A DNA stretch of 64,000 nucleotides from Flavobacterium plurextorum (GCF_002217395.1 NZ_MUHD01000004.1:62001-126000), one strand, 5' to 3'; shown: positions 19,701 through 29,210, counted from the first letter of the stretch. Notes: generated by a model not told the origin, from the letters alone. Numbers and translations: made by a program.

Positions 19701-19825
19701 GCAGGTGCCGCAGTTGTGATTTGAAAGCTTAAGGACAACAGAGATAACAATGTTGTTTTTAAAGTTTTTTCAAGAACAGTATGCAACCTGAAATTTTCAG
19801 GTTTTTTTGAGAATACTTTCTTCAT
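16742..19825 (-). CDS. SusC/RagA-family TonB-linked outer-membrane transporter 1
   Basis: A 1027-residue outer-membrane importer. After a long signal region (about 1-45) comes a carboxypeptidase-D-like beta-sandwich (KGKVVDEKGIPVPGVNV, about 60-140), a TonB box-like VVVVGYSKVKKESLTGS, the plug (NVENMLAGKATGVFV through VLKDAASTAVYGSQGANGVI) and a 22-strand-type barrel ending in VYPSTRKIVLGLNVTL. It imports oligosaccharides with its SusD partner using TonB energy. It is the first gene of operon 1, about 166 bp downstream of a promoter with paired LacI-type operators. It is paralogous to the transporter at 36505-39603. Confidence 0.95.
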   Translation of the reverse strand: MKKVFSKKPENFRLHTVLEKTLKTTLLSLLSLSFQITTAAPAKEISTNETSFLAFQKIVKGKVVDEKGIPVPGVNVNIKGTTKGVQTDMDGSFAIDVPNDSAILIFTFMGMQDQEVPAGNGILKIVMKEAGQQMDEVVVVGYSKVKKESLTGSLQTLDNKKIVDVTTPNVENMLAGKATGVFVNTGGGQPGAAAKVIIRGRTTVNGSTDPLWVIDGVIVGNTSANVNPADIETLTVLKDAASTAVYGSQGANGVIVVTTKSGKNGKSTINFSAKTAMTSINNGNFKIMNGAELYDLYDSFANKETFQNVWWWKPELRNKNFDWWDNATQTGIAQDYNLSFSGGSETFKSYVSVGLYNETGAIKGYDYKKYNGLMKFEYKPSSWFTLRPQVNLTRESVLDKQHDVYALYANMPWDSPYLADGSLVGNAPNPTWVNTTGSNYLYDLQWNSNESEAYTVRTNLDFDIKFTKWLTFSSVNNYIFGNSNASYYTDPRSANGVAVKGRIEDNFDTYNRIYTNQLLKFNKSFGSHSFNAVAGYEWNEYNKKFSQAVATGIPPGIVAPDAAAVPEKVAGGRSQWAVQSLLSNVNYSYDNRYLAQVSFRRDGASNFGKNAQYGNFYSISGGWNIHNESFFHADYINNLKLRASYGSVGNRPNSLYPHLPLYSFSKSSYNESPGALISQLANPDLSWEKTFTGGVGVDVSFFKRVNITLDYYNKNTSDLLYQVPLPGVIGVNSIWRNVGAVNNRGFEASVNVDIIKNENLNWSIDANIGTNKNKVTKLYGDKQEIIVGDGSGAAGSANKLLKPGNDVDSWYVTEWAGVNPENGKPQWYTTNTAGERVKTSDYGEASKYRKVVGAYTPDFFGGFSTSLNYKKFDFAAIFSYSVGGEIYNYARAEFDSDGAYNDRNQMQLHSGWSRWEKPGDIATHPQALYDNNSQSNKASSRFLETGTYLKMRSITFGYNMPIERLNISNLRLYIAGENLFTISHYSGVDPELPPTYNSANQQYTITGVATQVYPSTRKIVLGLNVTL

Positions 19826-19991
19826 ACTCTTGATTTGGTTTTGGTTACTAAATGTGTTTTTTGTCTGGTCGTTTTTATTTTAATTACTTAAGTTTTTTAG
19901 TCTTTATTTTTTGTGTTTTTTAAGGACTAAAAAGAGTATTAAATAGATTAAAAAAGAGCGAAAAAAATCGCTTAAAAACTTTATTATTTGA

Positions 19992-20023
19992 CGAAACTAT
20001 CGATTATATTTTTATTAACCAAG
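19992..20023 (-). promoter_or_regulatory. susC1 promoter core
   Basis: Read on the minus strand this is CTTG, a 20-nt spacer and TAGTTTCG, close to the Bacteroidota TTTG/TAnnTTTG pattern. Box sequence, 20-nt spacer and most spacer bases recur at susC2 (39853-39884) and at the kinase gene (42258-42289). It lies 166 bp upstream of the susC1 ATG. Confidence 0.65.
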
Positions 20024-20038
20024 AAAAAACACAAAAAA

Positions 20039-20075
20039 TGTGCTCGAACACACAATATTCGTGTTCTCGAGCACA
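20039..20075. promoter_or_regulatory. paired LacI-type operators upstream of susC1
   Basis: Two near-palindromes: TGTGCTCGAACACA (20039-20052) and TGTTCTCGAGCACA (20062-20075), each one change from the ideal TGTGCTCGAGCACA, with centres 23 bp apart. The same pair, same spacing and same distance to the promoter occurs at 39900-39936 and, inverted, at 42207-42243. Symmetry and company with LacI-type genes suggest these are their binding sites. Being upstream of the minus-33 region they look placed for activation or looping rather than direct occlusion. Confidence 0.75.
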
Positions 20076-20670
20076 TAAAATTATGCAAACTGTTTTTTTT
20101 GACTTAAATAGATACGATATTTTTAAGAAAACAGCCTTCAAGCTGAGTTCTTAATTTTAGTCAGATTTTCAGTCTAAATATTTAATCTTTAAAAAATGAA
20201 AAATAGATGTTTGTATTTATGAGAATATCGCAATTATGAATTAAAAAGGTTACTAATAAACTAAACTTTTTATTAGTTTGAATTATGTGTTTTTTTGCAT
20301 AATTATGGTTTTATTATAAATGAAAAAGGACCTGAAATCAAGGTTAATTCCAAAATAAAAGTTTGAATGCCAGTAGTTTTTTAAAAGGATAGAATATCGA
20401 GTATTTTCTAATTTTTTGAGTTTAGGAAATGACCTGATTTTTTTTCTGTTTTGCATTGAAATTTTACTAAAATCAGAGATGAATTTTTGGATGTTTTCAG
20501 TCTGATTTTGTCGGTATTAAAATGTAAAGTAAGATGGTAAATTTTTAGACTGATCTATAGTAAAAATAGATTGTTTTAGAAGTAATTGTGAAGAGTAATT
20601 TGGAACGAGGTTGATTAAAAAATTCTTTAATACAGGAATAGAATATTTGTAATCAGTATTTAAAAATGAA

Positions 20671-20709
20671 GTTCAAACTGAAAGTTTATTTTGGAATTTC
20701 AGTTTGAAC
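20671..20709 (-). terminator. terminator of the lacI1 gene
   Basis: A 13-bp stem: GTTCAAACTGAAA (20671-20683) with TTTCAGTTTGAAC (20697-20709), 13-nt loop, beginning 5 bp after the minus-strand stop codon and followed on that strand by a short T-rich stretch. Confidence 0.65.
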
Positions 20710-20714
20710 GAAAA

Positions 20715-21755
20715 TTATGCGCGATAGAATTCAGCATTTTCAGAATTAATTATATCGATTGGCAATAATGTTACTGCCGGCGTTTCTTTACGGAACAGAA
20801 AATGCTCTATAAGATATATAATGCCTAGATAAACCTGTCTTTTTTGATTTTGATGAATCAGAAAATCGATTACACCTTGATTCAGGTTGGTTACGTTTTC
20901 ATCAACCAAATCATAGCCGATAATACGTATTCTTTTGTCCTTAATTTTACTGATAATCTTAGAAACTTGATAAGCCTTAGAAGTAGTTATAAAAACGCCT
21001 GCTAAGTCAGGATTTTCATTGATAAAGTTTTTTAAAGTAACTTCTAGATTTGGGTTTTTTAGTTTTAAGGTGGTAAGCTTATATTCTAAATTACTTTTTT
21101 GACTGAAAAAAGATTTGAATCCTCTTTCTTTTTCCTGCATGTGAATTGCATTTTTGTAGGTTTCATCAATGTGTATAATAACAATGTGTCCCTTGTCAAG
21201 AATTGTGCTTAACAATTTTGCAGCGACACGACCGCTTCTATATAAATCTTGTCCAACAAAATTTTTGACCGCAGCCGATTCGACCTGATTGTTAAAGGTA
21301 TTTACAATAATATTTAAGGATTCGTATTTTTTTATCGCATCGAGTGTTTCTTTGTGGAAAAGCGGAGCCAATAAAACTGCGTCAGGCGATTTTTCGATAA
21401 TAGTTTCATTGATGCTCAAGAAAGATCTTGTCTTTTCTGGATTAAAATAAAAAGTCTCAATAAGTAAATTGTAGGCTTTAAATTCCTGTGCAGCTTCTTT
21501 AATTCCTTTTAAACAAGGAAGCCAATATGGATCTATTTTTGGATCGGGAAGCAGGATACAAATATGATAAACTTTATTGTTTTTTAAATTTCGGGCAATG
21601 AGATTGGGTTCGTAATTAATTACGTTTAATACTTCATTTACTTTTTCGAGGGCAAGCGGTGAAACTTTTCCACGTTTGTGCAATACTCTGTCAACAGTTC
21701 CTTTTGAAACTCCTGCCATCTTAGCGATATCCTTAATAGTATGTTTTCTATCCAT
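20715..21755 (-). CDS. LacI-family transcriptional regulator 1
   Basis: A 346-residue regulator with an N-terminal LacI helix-turn-helix (TIKDIAKMAGVSKGTVDRVLHKRGKVSP) and hinge (YEPNLIARNLKNNK), then a type I periplasmic-binding-protein sugar-sensing domain (ICILLPDPKIDPYWLPCLKG, NTFNNQVE, GVFITTSKAYQVSK). It probably senses a sugar or sugar phosphate from the glycan and controls the neighbouring susC units. Roughly two thirds identical by eye to the regulator at 41110-42147, with an almost identical reading head, so both should recognise the same operators. It lies at the end of operon 2, 178 bp after the GH110 gene. LacI control of SusCD loci is less usual than hybrid two-component or ECF sigma control. 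Confidence 0.93.
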   Translation of the reverse strand: MDRKHTIKDIAKMAGVSKGTVDRVLHKRGKVSPLALEKVNEVLNVINYEPNLIARNLKNNKVYHICILLPDPKIDPYWLPCLKGIKEAAQEFKAYNLLIETFYFNPEKTRSFLSINETIIEKSPDAVLLAPLFHKETLDAIKKYESLNIIVNTFNNQVESAAVKNFVGQDLYRSGRVAAKLLSTILDKGHIVIIHIDETYKNAIHMQEKERGFKSFFSQKSNLEYKLTTLKLKNPNLEVTLKNFINENPDLAGVFITTSKAYQVSKIISKIKDKRIRIIGYDLVDENVTNLNQGVIDFLIHQNQKRQVYLGIIYLIEHFLFRKETPAVTLLPIDIINSENAEFYRA

Positions 21756-21933
21756 AAAAAGGTTTTATATAAAAACGATACGTTTATTTTTCTATTAATT
21801 GAATTGAGCAGCTGTGTCATAATTTCTGCAGATAATAATAGACTTCTTCTTTTTCAGAATTAATCTCTTTTTTTAAGTGGTAAATTATAACGTACTGTAT
21901 GGTCTATTTTATTCTAAATTCGGAAATGAAAAT

Positions 21934-23793
21934 TTAAATTGGTTTTGCGATTTCAACACTCAATTCCGAGTTTTTTAGATTTAATTCTTCTCGTTTCATT
22001 CCTTTTAGAAGAATATTTTTTCCTAAAACCTCTTTTCCTATTTTATTACCGCTGATTTCGACATTTTTGCAGGCCTCAATTCTAAAATTATACTTTTCAG
22101 GATACCAAGGTGTAAATGCAAAACTGCGTTTAATGGTATTGTTTTTAAAGGTCAATCCATCTACAGATACAGCATATAGAATAGGATAGTCTGACGGATT
22201 GAAACTATTGTTTTCTATTTTTATGTTTTTATGAAATGGCTGTGACTCATTTGGCTTTGGAATTTCAGGATAGATACTAATTATAGCTTCACAGAATTGA
22301 TAATAGGAAGAATTACAAGGATATCTAAATTCATTATTTTTGATTGTAATGTCTTTTACAGCACCACTTTCGTACCAATAGTTAGCATCTCCCGCAATAA
22401 GAATTGCTGAACCGCTTGTTTCAAAAATATTATTTTCGATAGTTACTTTTCCTGGAGTTGAAATTAAATAACCTCGAGCTCGATTACTGCCAACAAAGCA
22501 GTTTGTAATTGTAGCATTTGGAGTCCAGCTCAGATTTTCTAAAACAAAACCAGTATCGAGATCAGTTGGAATTTTTTCTTTAAATCTAATAATGAAATGA
22601 TCAACATCTAAAGGTTCAAAACTAGAAACAGTGCCATAAGCTAAAGTTCCCATTTCTTTCTTCTGTATAAAACCTACTTTATCGCCTTTAACTGCCCATA
22701 ATAATCCGTGCGACATATCCTGCCCAAATTTGCATTTTACAGCATAGTCATCAACTTTTTGTATCACTGGTACGTAAGTTCCATGAATATTAATAGGATC
22801 ATCCATTAAGCCCTGTGCATCACAATTATCAATTACGATTTCTCCTTTGCATCCCATAAAATGTAATCCATCATCGTGACCGCTCAAATAGCGATTTTTA
22901 TGCGGGTTTGGAATCATGTTCACATTTCGCATTTCGATATTCTCGCAGTATTGAGATAAAATACCCAAACCAGAAGTGTGATACACATTGATATTCTCTA
23001 ATTTGGTGTTTTTGCTATGAAATAAAAATATTCCTGCATGATCTCTTGTACCATGTCTTAGTATAAGAAAATTTCCAACTGCGGGAGTTTTTGTAAATTT
23101 TCCCTGCATTAGTACCAAGCCAGGTTTGATCTCGCTGTATTTTACATTTTTTAGATCTCCTTTCACACAGCCATTATCACCTGTATTTGCTGGAATTATG
23201 TGGTTTTTATCAAATTCAATTAACCATGAACCGCCAGATAACGCCCAATTTTCATTGGCATTTTCGCCTACAAACGTTAATCCTTTTTCATGAATTTTGT
23301 ATGGAGATTGCGTAATATCAATCTTCATAACGATATGATTTTCATCGGCTTCTATAACTTCGGCTTCAGAAGTTAAAGGAACATCCCAATCGATATTTAC
23401 ATTTTTAATCGTAATATTTTCGGCATTGTCTAAAGTAAAGGGCTGCATGTGTTCATGATAAACAAAATCTGACTGCTGTGCATTGATGGTTATGTTTTTT
23501 TTATCTTTTATAAGTATTGCTAGTTTTCTAACGGCTGCATCATAAGTATTACTCTCGTAGTAGGTTTTATAATAATTGCTATCTGGATAAAAATCATATC
23601 GCCCTTTTGGGAAAATAATTTCTACAGCCTCGCTTCCTAATCCTTCAATAAGTTTGTTAACTTTTGAAGTTAGATTTTCTTTCGTACCAGCCGTAATTCC
23701 GTAGTCTTTTACATTTATTTTTTTGACTTTGTTTTGCGCGGTACAAATGGTTATTATCGAGAATAAGGCGTATGTTAGAAAAAGTTTATGCAT
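21934..23793 (-). CDS. GH110 alpha-1,3-galactosidase, secreted
   Basis: A 619-residue exported right-handed beta-helix protein (signal ending near CTAQ, residue 20). It resembles GH110, which removes terminal alpha-1,3-galactose (blood-group B and linear alpha-Gal epitopes). Support: repeated short beta-helix coils (NITIKNVNIDW, TKLENINVYHTSG, VTIENNIFETSG), HDDGLHFMG at 306-314 and MDDPINIHGT at 330-339, the Asp-rich segments characteristic of GH110. With GH109 and GH35 in the sister operon it implies a glycan with alpha-Gal and alpha-GalNAc ends. A pectinase-like or other beta-helix enzyme is the alternative, but the DDPINIHGT signature argues for GH110. Confidence 0.85.
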   Translation of the reverse strand: MHKLFLTYALFSIITICTAQNKVKKINVKDYGITAGTKENLTSKVNKLIEGLGSEAVEIIFPKGRYDFYPDSNYYKTYYESNTYDAAVRKLAILIKDKKNITINAQQSDFVYHEHMQPFTLDNAENITIKNVNIDWDVPLTSEAEVIEADENHIVMKIDITQSPYKIHEKGLTFVGENANENWALSGGSWLIEFDKNHIIPANTGDNGCVKGDLKNVKYSEIKPGLVLMQGKFTKTPAVGNFLILRHGTRDHAGIFLFHSKNTKLENINVYHTSGLGILSQYCENIEMRNVNMIPNPHKNRYLSGHDDGLHFMGCKGEIVIDNCDAQGLMDDPINIHGTYVPVIQKVDDYAVKCKFGQDMSHGLLWAVKGDKVGFIQKKEMGTLAYGTVSSFEPLDVDHFIIRFKEKIPTDLDTGFVLENLSWTPNATITNCFVGSNRARGYLISTPGKVTIENNIFETSGSAILIAGDANYWYESGAVKDITIKNNEFRYPCNSSYYQFCEAIISIYPEIPKPNESQPFHKNIKIENNSFNPSDYPILYAVSVDGLTFKNNTIKRSFAFTPWYPEKYNFRIEACKNVEISGNKIGKEVLGKNILLKGMKREELNLKNSELSVEIAKPI

Positions 23794-23882
23794 GTTTTTT
23801 TTATGTTATTTCAAAATTCTGATCATTAAATATCTCAACTTTATATGCAATTTGAGTTAATTTAATAAAGGGTTTATGAAGT

Positions 23883-26066
23883 CTATTTTTGGTTATTATA
23901 TTTCTTGATTATTGGTGTTACATGATTTTTTGTATCATCATCTAAAGAGCTTAAGGCTTGATCTGATTCTGGAGTTGAGAATTTTGATAAGCCATAAATT
24001 CCAGCAGCAATTACATTATAAGATTGATTTTTTGTACTCTCAATCATCAGCCCTTTATAAGATGAATCTCCTGTTGAAGCTAATTTTACAATAGCAGCTG
24101 CTCTGGCGTTTGTTTTTTTGTCATTTTTTGCAATGTCAAGCAAAGTTTTAACAGCATCATCTTTTACATCGCGATCACCTAAATCAATTCCTTTGATGCT
24201 TAATGTTCGCAAGTCGTCCTGCTGATCTTTTAAACCTGCCAATAATACAAGCTGCGAATCACGACTTTTATCTTTTGAGGCAAATTTTATGGCTTCAATT
24301 CGGTTGTAATAAACAGGAACATTTTTGTATTGATACAAATAATCAGAAGCAGTTTTTTTATCTACATTAACTTCACCAACTAAGATTTTATCTGGATCTA
24401 AATCTATAAATTCAGGTTTTGAAGGAAGGTCAAAACTGAAACTTTGTTCTCTTTTATGAATTAAAATATCCTTTCTTGTTTTAGTTCCGTTTACATAAAA
24501 ATCAACTTTTAAAGGCAATGTAAAGGTTTGTACAGCACTATCCTGAGATTGAGTGATAGTAATGATGATTTTTCCGTTAACGTATTTGTAATTCACATCC
24601 AGAATCGGACTTCCAGCATTATAATACCATTGATCAAAATAAGGCAGCCAATCTTTTCCAGTCACTTCCTCCATCGATAAACGCAGCTGATGCGGTTCGC
24701 CAGATTTATAAGCATTAGTTGTTAAATAATGATTTAATCCTTTAAAAAATGCTTCATCACCCATTTGATTTTTCATGGCATACAAAATAATAGAACCTTT
24801 AGAATAGCTGATATTGTCAAACATATCGTCTGCGTTTTTGTAATGAAAACGTGCTAAAATAGGACTGTTGCCATTTTTTTGAGAACGAAAATAATTTTGA
24901 AGTTTCTCATAACGGGATCTGTCTTCCGCATCTTGTCCAGCGTCGTGACCGTGCCAAAGTACTTCTCCAAAAGTGGCAAATGATTCATTCATGGTTAAGT
25001 TTGACCATGATTCAGCTGTTACATAATCTCCAAACCATTGATGAAAAAGTTCGTGAGCAATTGTACTTTCTTGATTATCATCTAATAATTCTCGTTCTGT
25101 TTTTTGTACATATTCGCCATGAACTGTTGCTGAAGTATTTTCCATAGCACCTCCAAAATAATCTTTCACAACAATTTGCGAATATTTTGCCCAAGGATAT
25201 TCTACGCCAAGCATTTTACTGTAAAAATTCATCATATCTGGCGTTTTATAAAAAATCTGTTTGGCATAAGGTGCATATTTTGGCTCTAAATAATAGCTGA
25301 CTTCTTTACCATTATAAGAATCTTTATAGATTTTAAAATCACCAACAGCCATCATAAACAAATAAGGTGCATTTGGCTGTTCCATTTTCCAAGTGTCCGT
25401 TCTGGTACCGTCTTTATTTACTTTTTGTGCAGTTAATTTACCGTTTGACAAAGTGGTATATTTTGACTGAACTGTCATAGCAATTTCAGATGTTGTTTTC
25501 TGATTTGGCTTGTCAATTGTCGGAAACCAGCAAGACGAAGCTTCAGTCTCGCCTTGAGTCCATATTTGTGTTGGTTTATCTCCCTTTCCGTCAGGATTAA
25601 TAAAATACAATCCGTTTGAGTTTGTAATCGATTCGCCGTCTTTACTTTTCAGTTCTGCTGGTTTTGCCGTATAATCAATAAAAAGGGTATATTTTTCAGA
25701 ACCTTTATACTTTCTGTCCAGTTTAATAAAAAGCTGTTCGTTGTCGTAAGTGTACTTTAAAGGTGTTTTTTTCTTTCCTTCTACGATCGAAATTTCTTTA
25801 AAATCCATCCCTTTCGCATCCAAAGTAAGCGAATCTGTTGCATAGAAATGCGGTTTTAAAGTAAGCCATTCTTTTCCGTACAAATGCCTTTTTCCATAAT
25901 CAAAAGACACTTCCAATTTTGTGTGTACCAAATCGTGAACTTTTATTGGAGTTGCTCTGTAAATAGATAAAGGATCTTTATCTTTCTCAGCATTTTGAGC
26001 CTGAATGTTTTGGCACGCTAATAAAGCAATACTAAAAAGGGTGCATTTTAAAAATAGCTTGTTCAT
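23883..26066 (-). CDS. M1-family zinc aminopeptidase, secreted
   Basis: A 727-residue exported metallopeptidase (signal ending NIQAQ, residue 24). The exopeptidase motif GAMEN is at 306-310 and the zinc site HELFH at 338-342 with the third ligand Glu361 in NESFATFGE, all intact. An N-terminal beta domain precedes the catalytic part and a C-terminal HEAT-like region (about 580-720, DLRTLSIKGIDLGDRDVKDDAVKTLL) follows. It trims N-terminal residues from peptides. Its place between glycosidase genes suggests the locus handles glycoprotein. It lies 21 bp after the DUF5107/TPR gene and 89 bp before the GH110 gene. Confidence 0.92.
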   Translation of the reverse strand: MNKLFLKCTLFSIALLACQNIQAQNAEKDKDPLSIYRATPIKVHDLVHTKLEVSFDYGKRHLYGKEWLTLKPHFYATDSLTLDAKGMDFKEISIVEGKKKTPLKYTYDNEQLFIKLDRKYKGSEKYTLFIDYTAKPAELKSKDGESITNSNGLYFINPDGKGDKPTQIWTQGETEASSCWFPTIDKPNQKTTSEIAMTVQSKYTTLSNGKLTAQKVNKDGTRTDTWKMEQPNAPYLFMMAVGDFKIYKDSYNGKEVSYYLEPKYAPYAKQIFYKTPDMMNFYSKMLGVEYPWAKYSQIVVKDYFGGAMENTSATVHGEYVQKTERELLDDNQESTIAHELFHQWFGDYVTAESWSNLTMNESFATFGEVLWHGHDAGQDAEDRSRYEKLQNYFRSQKNGNSPILARFHYKNADDMFDNISYSKGSIILYAMKNQMGDEAFFKGLNHYLTTNAYKSGEPHQLRLSMEEVTGKDWLPYFDQWYYNAGSPILDVNYKYVNGKIIITITQSQDSAVQTFTLPLKVDFYVNGTKTRKDILIHKREQSFSFDLPSKPEFIDLDPDKILVGEVNVDKKTASDYLYQYKNVPVYYNRIEAIKFASKDKSRDSQLVLLAGLKDQQDDLRTLSIKGIDLGDRDVKDDAVKTLLDIAKNDKKTNARAAAIVKLASTGDSSYKGLMIESTKNQSYNVIAAGIYGLSKFSTPESDQALSSLDDDTKNHVTPIIKKYNNQK

Positions 26067-26087
26067 TTTGTATAAGTTATATGTTTT

Positions 26088-29000
26088 TTAGAGCTTTTCT
26101 ATAATTCTAACTTCTCCGTCTTTTTCGTCGGCTGTTAAAATATCGGATTGTTTTTGAGTGTACATTTGTAAACTCCATTGAACAATTTTGTTTTCAGGGT
26201 ATAATTTAGCTTGATTTCGAATCCATTCTTCTGCTTTTTTTGATGTAGAAGTTTTTTCGACAGCCCAAGCTGAAATAAGCTGATTTGCAGGTAAAAAGTT
26301 CATAACAGTATTGTCAATTTTTGGATTAAAAGCAACAATTTTTTGTAACGATTCTTTGGCCTTATCCGAATTACCTAAGCTTGTATAGCATTGATAATCC
26401 AGCCAGTTTTCAAGCCTTTCGTCAATATCTTCGTCATAAGGTTTTCCAACACCTAAATTTTCTGGAAACAATTTAGCATCGGCAATTAATTGTAATGCTT
26501 TTTTGTATTGTTTGTTTTTCATTTCGGCTAAAGCCTGCATCAGTTTAGCTTCATGATACAATTGTCTTCCTGCAGTTGCACCTTCAAACGGAAGGATTTC
26601 TAGTTTGGTCAAAAAGGCATCTGCTGCGCTGTATTTTTTATTAAGAAGCAAAGTTTTAGCATACAACATTCCCATTAAATAATTCTCTTTATGCTTTTTA
26701 TAAAAAGGTTCTGTTATGGCAAGTGCTTTGTCATATTGTTTTTGACTGATAAAATGTTCTGCTAATAACTTATTGTATCTCCATCCTTGATTATCTAGTT
26801 TTAGAGCTTGCTGTAAACTTGCTGTTACGATTTCAGGATTGTCTTTCATTAAAGATGCTTTTGCAGCATAAAAAGCTGGATCAGCAGGTTTAGAACCACA
26901 TTGATTAAAAAGTTCTTTTGCTTTTGAAAGATTATTGCGATTCCACTCAATTAAAGCCAAGTGATATTTTAACTGCCATTGGTCATTTTTTTGAATAAGA
27001 TCTTCAAGTATAACTGCGGTTTCATGTCGAAACGGAAAACTGATTCCGGGTTGAATTTTACTTAAATCAACGGCTTTGTTTTCTAAATATGCTTTCCAAT
27101 AGATAATTTCAGCATTTGGAGCCGCCGTCGAGAAAACTTTCAAAGCTTCGTCCTTACGGCCTAGATGCTGGTACCAGATTCCTAATTCAAGATAAGTTTG
27201 CTCTGGCATTTCGTTTCTTATCAATGAAGTGAAATGTGTTTTTGCAGTATCTGAATTTGCCCAAAGGAAATTTTCAAATCCCACAAAATGATTTAACGGA
27301 TCAACATTGGTTATTTTATTCAAGATTTTAACCGCTTTGTCTTTATTGTTTTGTAAACGATATATAACGGCCAAAAGCTGTAATCCTTCTAGATTGTTTT
27401 GATTGTTGAGTAGACTTTTTTCAGCATATTCAGCAGCTTTTGTCAGCTCATTTTCACCGAAATAAATTTGACTTAAAGCAGTATATGCGGCGCTTCGATA
27501 TTCAGCACTTGCGGCAGCAATATCAAATCCGTCTTTTGCATCAATGTTATTTCCTAAATGCATATTGGCTAATGCATAATAATAGTTTGCAGCAGGATCG
27601 TAAGTATTTATAGATAAGGCTTTACTGGCTGAAGCGATTGCATCTTTGTATTGAAATTTGCGAATTTGCAATAAGGCAAGATCAGAAAGGGCAGGAGCAT
27701 AGTTAGGATCTTTTTTAAGACATTCGTTTAGTTTTTCCTCAGCTTTTACATAATCTTTAAAGCTGATGTAGTTTTTGCCTTGCAGATATAATCCGTAAAT
27801 TGAATTGTTGTCAAAATCTTTTGGGACTTCTAAAGGACGGTTTAGGTTGCCGTCTTCTGGTGCCGAATTCCAAACCAGTTTATTGCCTCCAATTGTCAAT
27901 CTTAATTTATTTTGATCAACCGCAGTTTGAATAGAATCTTTGAATACTTGTAAGGTATTAACGGAAATATCTTTGGAATAGATTTTTTTTCCATTGTCAA
28001 AAACTTCCAATTTTTCATTTAATTTTTGAAGCGGGGAGAAGTAGATTTTTAACCATCCGTTTTCATTTTTTACGTTTACGGCGCCATAATTATTAGCTTT
28101 TACAAAACCTTTAGTTTGTTTTACTGGAAACCAATATTCTGTCCAAGAATCGGTTTGATACGGTGCAAAAGAACGCTGTTTAAAAGGAGTTAAATTACTG
28201 CCTTCACTTGCTTGATTGAATAATCGGCCGCTTTGTACTTCTACATATTGACCATCAGTATCTGTAAGTAGTTTTTCCCAAATCATTCCTTGCTGAGACA
28301 ATCCCCAAATCCAGATTTTTTTGCCGGGTTTATCATCATAGTTGCCATATCTTCCCATTCCAAAATCTTCGTCATGGTAATAACCTCCAAAGAAATCATT
28401 GTATTTCCCAAAAACATGATACGATTTGTAACCGCCAAAATCATTGTTTTTATAATACGATAAATCTTTGCCATTTTTTTTATCAATTGGCCATTCGTTA
28501 TGTTCCCCATTATGACCAATGTAGCTTTGTCCCGGAAATATAAACTGTAAATTTCCTGCCGCTTTTATACCAGTATTCATCCAAGTATAATAAGGCTGTT
28601 CGGACTCGGTCGAATTAAACCAAAATGAATTAGTAGTAAAATAAGCTTTGTCTTTTGGTAAATTGATGTCTAATTTCCATGAGGTGCGGGTTAGTAAATC
28701 TAAAACACCAATAATACAGCTTACACTTCCGTCTTCTCTAGTTATGGTGGTGTAATCTACAGGAGTTGCACAATTTGGAGTATGTCCGATAATACCATAA
28801 TTACCTTCAACGCCTCCGCTTGTCCACGGACCGCGCATCGCAATATCTCTAAACTTGATAACATGGTTGTTGTAAACAATATCTTTTCCAGTCGATTTTT
28901 CTATTGCCGACCAAACTTTTCCACCTACTTCCGGCAGAATCGTCAGCTTAATGTAATCGTTTTCAAGTTCAACAACTTTCCATTCCTTTTGTACAGGTTT

Positions 29001-29183
29001 ATCTGTAAAACCATCGAAACGATAGTACGGATAAACTTTTGTATCAGGTTTGGGAATTGGATCTGGATCTGAAAAAGGATAGGTTGTAAACACCTTTTTA
29101 TATTCCTTGATAGTTGGTTTATTTTGTGCATTGACAAACAGGCTTCCAAAAAGCAAAATCGATAAAAATGGCCTTAGTTTCAT
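26088..29183 (-). CDS. DUF5107 and TPR protein, secreted
   Basis: A 1031-residue exported protein (signal ending VNAQ, residue 20). Residues about 45-350 resemble DUF5107, a galactose-mutarotase-like beta domain (YIKLTILPEVGGKVWSAI, IAMRGPWTSGGVEGNYGIIGHTPN) found in glycan loci. From about 460 to 1000 there are many tetratricopeptide repeats (YAPALSDLALLQIRKFQYKDAIASA and others). Function is unproved; the aldose-epimerase-like fold suggests sugar binding or an unrecognised hydrolase. It is in operon 2 between the DUF6067-like and M1 genes; the 211-bp gap in front of it holds an inverted-repeat element. Confidence 0.8.
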   Translation of the reverse strand: MKLRPFLSILLFGSLFVNAQNKPTIKEYKKVFTTYPFSDPDPIPKPDTKVYPYYRFDGFTDKPVQKEWKVVELENDYIKLTILPEVGGKVWSAIEKSTGKDIVYNNHVIKFRDIAMRGPWTSGGVEGNYGIIGHTPNCATPVDYTTITREDGSVSCIIGVLDLLTRTSWKLDINLPKDKAYFTTNSFWFNSTESEQPYYTWMNTGIKAAGNLQFIFPGQSYIGHNGEHNEWPIDKKNGKDLSYYKNNDFGGYKSYHVFGKYNDFFGGYYHDEDFGMGRYGNYDDKPGKKIWIWGLSQQGMIWEKLLTDTDGQYVEVQSGRLFNQASEGSNLTPFKQRSFAPYQTDSWTEYWFPVKQTKGFVKANNYGAVNVKNENGWLKIYFSPLQKLNEKLEVFDNGKKIYSKDISVNTLQVFKDSIQTAVDQNKLRLTIGGNKLVWNSAPEDGNLNRPLEVPKDFDNNSIYGLYLQGKNYISFKDYVKAEEKLNECLKKDPNYAPALSDLALLQIRKFQYKDAIASASKALSINTYDPAANYYYALANMHLGNNIDAKDGFDIAAASAEYRSAAYTALSQIYFGENELTKAAEYAEKSLLNNQNNLEGLQLLAVIYRLQNNKDKAVKILNKITNVDPLNHFVGFENFLWANSDTAKTHFTSLIRNEMPEQTYLELGIWYQHLGRKDEALKVFSTAAPNAEIIYWKAYLENKAVDLSKIQPGISFPFRHETAVILEDLIQKNDQWQLKYHLALIEWNRNNLSKAKELFNQCGSKPADPAFYAAKASLMKDNPEIVTASLQQALKLDNQGWRYNKLLAEHFISQKQYDKALAITEPFYKKHKENYLMGMLYAKTLLLNKKYSAADAFLTKLEILPFEGATAGRQLYHEAKLMQALAEMKNKQYKKALQLIADAKLFPENLGVGKPYDEDIDERLENWLDYQCYTSLGNSDKAKESLQKIVAFNPKIDNTVMNFLPANQLISAWAVEKTSTSKKAEEWIRNQAKLYPENKIVQWSLQMYTQKQSDILTADEKDGEVRIIEKL

Positions 29184-29210
29184 ATGGAGAGCTATTTATT
29201 TAGTTTTTAT

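Larger units (their letters stand above)
19826..20714. other. 889-bp intergenic region: susC1 leader, promoter and lacI1 end
   Basis: Contains, from the susC1 side, a leader of about 160 bp similar to the one before susC2, the promoter box (19992-20023), two operators (20039-20075), about 590 bp of AT-rich sequence in which I see no gene, and the terminator hairpin of the regulator gene at 20671-20709. Confidence 0.6.

Noticed and set aside
21773..21785. AAACG-ATA-CGTTT near-palindrome just upstream of lacI1 as an auto-operator
   Set aside because: Only 5-bp arms, unlike the conserved 14-bp operators, and no counterpart upstream of lacI2.
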